Below are positions 59,201 to 64,000 of a stretch of DNA of 64,000 bases, in pieces. The stretch comes from Lates calcarifer (lineage: Eukaryota > Chordata > Actinopteri > Centropomidae): positions 24,637,598 through 24,701,597 of the forward strand of contig NC_066842.1 in NCBI RefSeq assembly GCF_001640805.2, in the 5' to 3' direction. Within the stretch, counting starts at the first letter, position 1. Every line of letters starts with the position of its first letter. The notes beneath the pieces were generated by a model. It was not told the DNA's origin and did no database searches. It saw only the letters and a list, made by a program, of their open reading frames with translations. A program made the position numbers and the translations under genes.

Positions 59201-62200
59201 ATTAGTGAAGTTTTAAGTAGACTGTAATATAACCATTATATGGTACTGATTTACCAATATATAATGTTTAAATCAAACAGCATAATGCAGGACCCCAAAA
59301 CTAAGATTTACTGACTGCAACTTGGATAAACTTATATTACTTTGGTTTTGCTTTCTTACAGATTCATGTGGAAAGGAGAATCTCATGTTGATCATAGTGA
59401 AAAGGCAAAAGATTTCTCCTGGTGATCACAGTCCTTTGACTCTAATATTGGATTATACAACCTTCTCTTCTTTCAGCATTCTGCCTCCACATTTTGTAAA
59501 TCTGTAAATTTCCCCCATGTAAACCACCTAGAGATGTGTTTATGGACATTTATTTACTGTGTGGATGTGACATTTTGTGCTTAAAAAAAGTTAATGTGTT
59601 CAATTAATTGAGTTTAGGGAGGAACAACCACTGTGAAAACTGAATTAGGCAAAATGTATAATAATAATAATAATAATAATAAATCCATCCTCTCTCTCCA
59701 GCCACTCTCCCTCTCTCCTCCTCCATCATACCTTTGTGTTTGACAGTGTAGAAGCCAACTGCCTGGTTCTCCGTCCACAGCAGTTTGCAACTTTCTGTGC
59801 TGGGATGGAGGGAGAACATCATCTCCTCCTGTGAAGACCTCTCTATCACCTGACTTAGCATGAACACAATCATCCTCTCCATAATCGACTGCACCTGGGG
59901 ACAACACACTGACTTAAGAAACTCACCAGCGAGAAAGAAAACAAACAAAAGATCCATCAGATTAATGTCGCTAATCACATGTTAGCTGGTACATTGGGAT
60001 TCATTAATGTACTTCTTGTATTCCTAAACTAAACTAATATCTTCAAATCAATCTGTTCTTGTTTTTATTAGAAAACAAAACGTCATGTATCTGAAGTGAC
60101 ATGTGATCCCACACATTTCATACAGACTGAGCAATATCAGCATGATCACTGAAATACTATACATTCCACTGTGAAGTTGCAGATAGAGTTTTATCATTGA
60201 ATGACATGAAATCCAATTCAGTCTCAGGATAACAGCATTCATTTTCTCAAAATACTGGGACAGTTACATTGTTATCTTAAGAAGACTGCCTTTTGTTATT
60301 AACTCATTGTGATGAGAAAGCAACTCTGTTATCCCCAGATAACAAGATAATTGACTTGTGATTTTGAGATACAGGAACAGGAAAAAATGATTGCGATCAT
60401 GTGCGTTATAAACTGCTATACAAGGTCTATCAAAAGTGAAGTGCAACTTAGCACAAGGCTAGCAGGCACTGAGCTTTTCCAAGGGCACATACTTCTTTGT
60501 TATGTCAAATAAATTTGTTGATTTGTTTCAGCAAGCAGATCATGTACAAATCGCCACATTCATTATGTTTGTTCTATCCTTTCCACTTCTTTTCTTCCTC
60601 AGTAGAGATCTGTGAGTTCCACTCATCATCATCTCCTGTCTAAACTCTGACTTAATTTAACTCACATCCTTCCACTATCTCACAGCTCTACTTCCACCCA
60701 TGACAGAATTAATACATATGTTTCCCAGACATGTTCCAGAAGGAAGATGTGCCTACAGTCATGGGAGCTGAAACTCTAAGATAGTAATTTAGGTTGATAA
60801 ACTGCTTTAAAAATACATAATTTGAGGATGTGCAGTGATTCATGTCAAACTAAAATACAGTATATGAGTCCAACAAGACGCCAAGTCGCCATCGCCAGAA
60901 TCATACCAACAAGCCCAACAAAAGAATGTTGATTAGACTGCTACACCGAAATGCTTGTGTGTGTGGTGACAAACGTGTATGTTCCATAACTGGGTATCTG
61001 TTTTAGATGAGCATGGATTTACTGTTGGAAGTATCAGAGGGGTGAAAACCCTTCCCCTTGTTTAGGGCACAGTGTGGCTTGTAGAAGGTGCTGGGTGAAT
61101 GTGAATGAAATCTGCTGTCTCTGCAGCAAAACAAGACTTCATTACATCAAAGCAAACTTCACACTGTATGCTTAGCCTCTAATGCTATTCCTTTCCACAC
61201 TGTTCAGACCTGTGTGAGAACCTGTTTTATCACTTTTAGTGCAAACAGATGTACAAAGTTACCAACACCAAGCCACTTCTGGATTTGTTGGATGTTCGCA
61301 GAAGGTCATCCACACACCACCACTGCTCACGCAGGTTTAAAGCCACCACTGGAAAGCAGAGGAGAAAGCATTAGTCTAAGGACTCACTAAGCACTTTATT
61401 AGGAACACCATACTAATACTTGGAGAAACTTTTGGATTGGTTAATTGTGGCCATGAAGGGATGCACATGGTCAGCTAGATAGATGTTAAAACAATAAAGC
61501 CAGCCCACAGTGTGTTGAGAAAACATTCCCAACACCATAACACCAGCAGCCTGGACTGGTTAACATATGGCATATGCTGTTGATGCCAAAATCTGACCTT
61601 GCCATCTTCAGCATCAGCAGAAATCCAGATTCATAAGCTCAGGTTACGTTTTCCCAGTTTACAGCTGTCCGGTTTTTGGTGAGCCTGTGCCCTCTGCAGC
61701 CTCAGATTTCTTAACTGTAGCCCATCCACCACAAGTTTTGATGTGTTGTGCATTCTGAGATGCTTTTCTGCTCACCACAGTTGCAAAGGGTGGTTAACTG
61801 AGTCACCATATCTGTCAACTCGAACCAGTTTGGCCATTCTCCCCTGAGCGCCCTCATCAACAAAGCATTTCCGTCTGTGTGATTCTGAGTAAACTCTGGA
61901 GAATGTTGTGTGAAAATCCGTTGAGATTATTAGTTTCAGAAATACCAGCCCATCTTGCAACAACAATTATACCACGGTCAAAGTCAATGAGAGCCTATTT
62001 TTCCCCATTCTGATTTTTTATGTGAACATCATCTGATATGTATCAGAATAATTTAATGCATTGCACTGCTGGATAACTGTGCTAATAATCAGGTGCTAAG
62101 GTATTCCTAATAAAATTCCTAAAGAGGGTATGTCTTTGTGTGTGTATACAGTATACAGTTCTAAACCTTGTGTTGGATCATCAGGAGGGTGAAGTGCCAC

Positions 62201-62710
62201 CACTGCACAGTTAGATTGCTCATCTTCAAACAGCTGCAACAACCTTACATTGTTTGCTGTTACCTCCACCTGACCAGACAGGAAAACAACTTCATTCATT
62301 TTATTCACACTGCCTTGAGGAAACCAGTGTAGCCACAAACACACTTTTACTTGTCAAACAAAGTGTTTCTAACATTTCAGGAGACAAAATATTTTCCTCC
62401 ACAAAAACATTGTCAAGAATTTGCAGATGAGTCTACTCCACTATACTCCCATTTGTTAATAACAGTTAAATTAAGAACTGATTAAAAGGTGAATTTTGTG
62501 GATATTCTTGTCTATACTCATTTGGAGACAGTAAAAACCAGCACCATCAGGAGAAAGCAGAGTTACAAAAAAATACTTACTTACCTTTGATGTCTGTGAT
62601 AATGTGAACCACTCATTACCACCAAGCCTTGACCCCAAAGAAGAGACATACTGTTCAGATGCTAATGTCAGGTCAGTCTCATCCACATCTGGAAAGTCCA
62701 CAGGGTACAT
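54179..62710 (-). CDS. fam169b: FAM169B-like protein, seven clear exons plus a tentative last exon
   Basis: Minus-strand exons: 62710-62585 (MYPVDFPDVDETDLTLASEQ), 62269-62167 (NNVRLLQLFEDEQ), 61348-61269 (VVALNLREQWWCVDDLLRTS), 59894-59732 (VQSIMERMIVFMLSQVIERS; ENQAVGFYTVK), 58713-58531 (YLLPVLDTVLVRRSWRRRGF), 56228-56103 (RERLYEVEAPGGWNQRR), 55243-55173 (INVESSPTLGETAENEADSS) and perhaps 54199-54179. Phases agree at every join; the predicted length is about 290 residues. Order and motifs match FAM169A/B (VALxLxxQWW, LPVLDTxFVR, GFGLxMLEDF, WEVEGxGHW). The fit is to the shorter B form because no long acidic C-terminal region follows. Molecular function is not established; RRRGFG resembles the acetyl-CoA-binding loop of GNAT acetyltransferases. 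Confidence 0.85.
54455..55030 (-). mobile_element. 3' fragment of a LINE (reverse-transcriptase C-terminus and tail)
   Basis: Minus-strand frame from about 55026 reads RRHSVLTFSIITWYANLNIK and IVKVAGKVLG, like the extreme C-terminus of fish LINE ORF2 proteins. Downstream there are LPS-region-like decayed codons and a TTTCCCATCTGGGATAAATG 3' UTR, then TGAAC repeats (54459-54474 on plus as TTCAG). Frame stops show decay. Confidence 0.65.
56243..56295. repeat. (GACA)n/(CA)n compound microsatellite
   Basis: GACAGACA units merge into a CA run, just upstream (minus sense) of the acceptor of fam169b exon 6; its TG reads as polypyrimidine-like GT on the transcript. Confidence 0.95.
56570..56790 (+). 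repeat. SINE-like interspersed repeat, partial
   Basis: Contains CTTCCTCCCACAGTCCAAAG, AACTGGCGACTCTAAACTGG and ATTGGTTCCAGCCCCCCGTG, ending near TAATAGATGGGTAGAG. Same family and orientation as 29596-29952; in fam169b intron 5. Confidence 0.7.
56905..57480 (-). repeat. SINE-like repeat, minus orientation, interrupted by another SINE
   Basis: Left part GTTAAGGGTCGCAGGGGGGC to GAGGCGGGGTA (about 56905-56985) and right part ACAGGGTCCACCCTGTGTGG to AACATGCAAACTCCACACAG (57271-57472) join into one copy of the family at 29596-29952. The break is filled by a different SINE. Confidence 0.7.
56986..57270 (-). mobile_element. tRNA-derived SINE nested in the repeat above
   Basis: On the minus strand the head reads TGGCTCAGGAGGGCAGTCG (A-box-like) and GGTTCGATTCC (B-box). 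It is followed by the body CCAAGTTGCCTCCGATGTTT and the tail TCCATTTACCATTTA. About 285 bp with only a very short flanking GTA match. Confidence 0.75.
58335..58446 (+). mobile_element. 3' end of an L2-like LINE
   Basis: TAGACCTGCTCTATATGAAA, GTGCCTTGAGATGACTGTTG and GCGCTATATAAATAAAATTG, ending in TTGAA repeats. This is the same 3' end as the LINE at 41472-43804, in opposite orientation, in fam169b intron 5. Confidence 0.85.
59659..59682. repeat. (ATA)n microsatellite
   Basis: ATAATA run 50 bases downstream (minus sense) of fam169b exon 4. Confidence 0.95.
61385..62125 (-). mobile_element. Decayed Tc1-like element filling fam169b intron 2
   Basis: Ends are inverted: CACTAAGCACTTTATTAGGA at the left and the complement of CCTAATAAAATTCCTAAAG at the right. 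Inside, CCAGTTTGGCCATTCTCCCC, GCGCCCTCATCAACAAAGCA and GTTTCAGAAATACCAGCCCA match, in reverse sense, a common fish Tc1-like element of the same group as 47080-47941. No intact frame. Confidence 0.75.
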
Positions 62711-63814
62711 GGCCTCTCATAGGGAACACATAGGGAATACAGCTGTTTCAGGAGTTGTTACATGTTTACAAAGGCTAACATCTAAACGAACAGACGTATT
62801 TGTTCCCTGACTTCATCTAATGTGTGGTGAGTGGGAGCAAACCAGACTACGTTCCCGTTTTGGTAGTTAAAGGTTTCCTTGCTTTTGTTAACACATACTA
62901 TCTTTGGCATATGGTAAGTTCATTACGGTAAGATCGACACATTCTTTACGGTAATTAACGCAGGTGAACCTGGTTCACAAGTCGATTCGCGGTGCATGTC
63001 GGTAGATTAGATGGTTAGGTGTCATTGCTAATGTTTCAGTTAAAATAATTGTAAACTTGAATGTAATGGCGAGCTTTAAGAGCTGATTTTGGTGCTTCAT
63101 AAAGGTTTGGAATGGTACTGTGTGACGTCCATTAGAGCTGAGGAGCACAGTGACAGACTCTGACTCTGACGCTCTGCCCATGTTGACTGTGACTAACCTG
63201 TGACAGCTACAGCTTTATACACCTTGAACTGCTAACCTAGCAATGCTAACAGGAACATGTAAGGACAATAGGCATAAAGCCTCGCAGAACGATTCCGTAA
63301 GAAATACAGTTATACAGTCAGTTAAGCTAAATTTGGAAGGCGTAACAGTGAATTAACTTACTTTACGACTTAATTAATAATGCAAGAACAGAGTCTCAGA
63401 TGATGAAAAGAAGCCGTCAGCTACACCTGTTACTTCTTTAAACTCACATTGAACCCACTTTGACTTCTTCTTTCTTTGACCTGCAGCGCCACCCTCCATG
63501 CTCTCCAAGATCCGTCAAGGTCGCCAGCGTTAGCATGAAGACCGGGAAAATGTATGGTGGACTTCAAGATAAAAGCATGAGCTCTGTCATTGGAAACACA
63601 CATGCACCCAAATCTACTTTGATTTCACGTTCAGACTGTCTAGTAAAATAATAGAGGTAGTTACATTAACAGCACTAATAACAGAAGATGAAATTCTTCC
63701 CATTACCAAACACCTATCAATATTAGTGTGTCCTCTGGCAGAGAACCTGCCCTGTACCTGAAAGCATATTCAGCTGGGGACCAGTTTTCTTCTCACTTGT
63801 GAAGCATCACCACC
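62711..63814. other. fam169b upstream region, no confirmed gene
   Basis: Likely fam169b promoter. A possible plus-strand splice acceptor (TTTGACCTGCAG, ending at 63485) precedes CGCCACCCTCCATG, but that frame stops after 11 codons. A minus-strand frame from 63181 (MGRASESES) has no recognised domain. I call neither a gene. Confidence 0.35.
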
Positions 63815-64000
63815 ACTAACCCATTAACCCATCCATCTATCCCATTTATCCTTAAGTTGGCTGGAACCAATACCAGCTGACACTGGGCAATAGGTGGGGT
63901 ACACCTGGACAGATGGCTAGTCTATCATAGGGCTGACATATAGAGACATACAACCCTTCACACTCACATTCACAACTTGCATGTCATTGGACTGTGGGAG
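63815..64000 (-). repeat. SINE-like repeat, runs off right edge
   Basis: AAGTTGGCTGGAACCAATAC, AGCTGACACTGGGCAATAGG and CATGTCATTGGACTGTGGGA match the family at 29596-29952 in opposite orientation. Confidence 0.7.

Noticed and set aside
63460..63651. Possible first exon of a plus-strand gene
   Set aside because: An acceptor-like site exists, but the first ATG frame stops after 11 codons and the longer frame has no known domain.

Overview
This is a stretch of vertebrate nuclear DNA, most likely from a ray-finned (teleost) fish. Genes are split into many short exons with GT-AG introns. Intergenic and intronic DNA is AT-rich and full of CA/GT microsatellites, Tc1/mariner remnants, L2-like LINEs, tRNA-headed SINEs and a solo LTR. 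The proteins match vertebrate families. I rebuilt the genes by hand from exon homology, splice sites and reading phase; no search was run.

Layout, left to right. (1) 1434-10741, minus: first four coding exons of choline kinase alpha (chka); the rest lies off the left edge. (2) 13785-16302, plus: a two-coding-exon F-box/leucine-rich-repeat protein (383 aa) that I cannot name, divergent from chka. (3) 19920-44555, plus: a 20-exon membrane aminopeptidase N-like gene (anpep-like, about 942 aa) with a zinc HExxH-18-E site. It is complete except for one extra base in exon 6 that breaks the frame. (4) 46952-52287, minus: arpin, the Arp2/3 inhibitor, six exons, 226 codons, convergent with anpep. (5) 54179-62710, minus: fam169b, with seven well-supported exons and an uncertain last one. 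The adjacency of anpep and arpin, with fam169b close by, recalls human 15q26, where ANPEP, ARPIN and FAM169B all lie.

The genes do not form a pathway; they are ordinary linked vertebrate genes. The accessory interest is in the repeats. An L2-like LINE is nested inside a fold-back Tc1-like element with a 6-bp target-site duplication. A 426-bp solo LTR has a perfect 4-bp duplication. A pogo-like element keeps a DNA-binding-domain fragment. An intron of fam169b is about 90% Tc1-like remnant. A perfect 22-bp hairpin sits in an arpin intron. I found no CRISPR array, operon or recognisable novel multi-gene system, and no stand-alone tRNA or rRNA gene.
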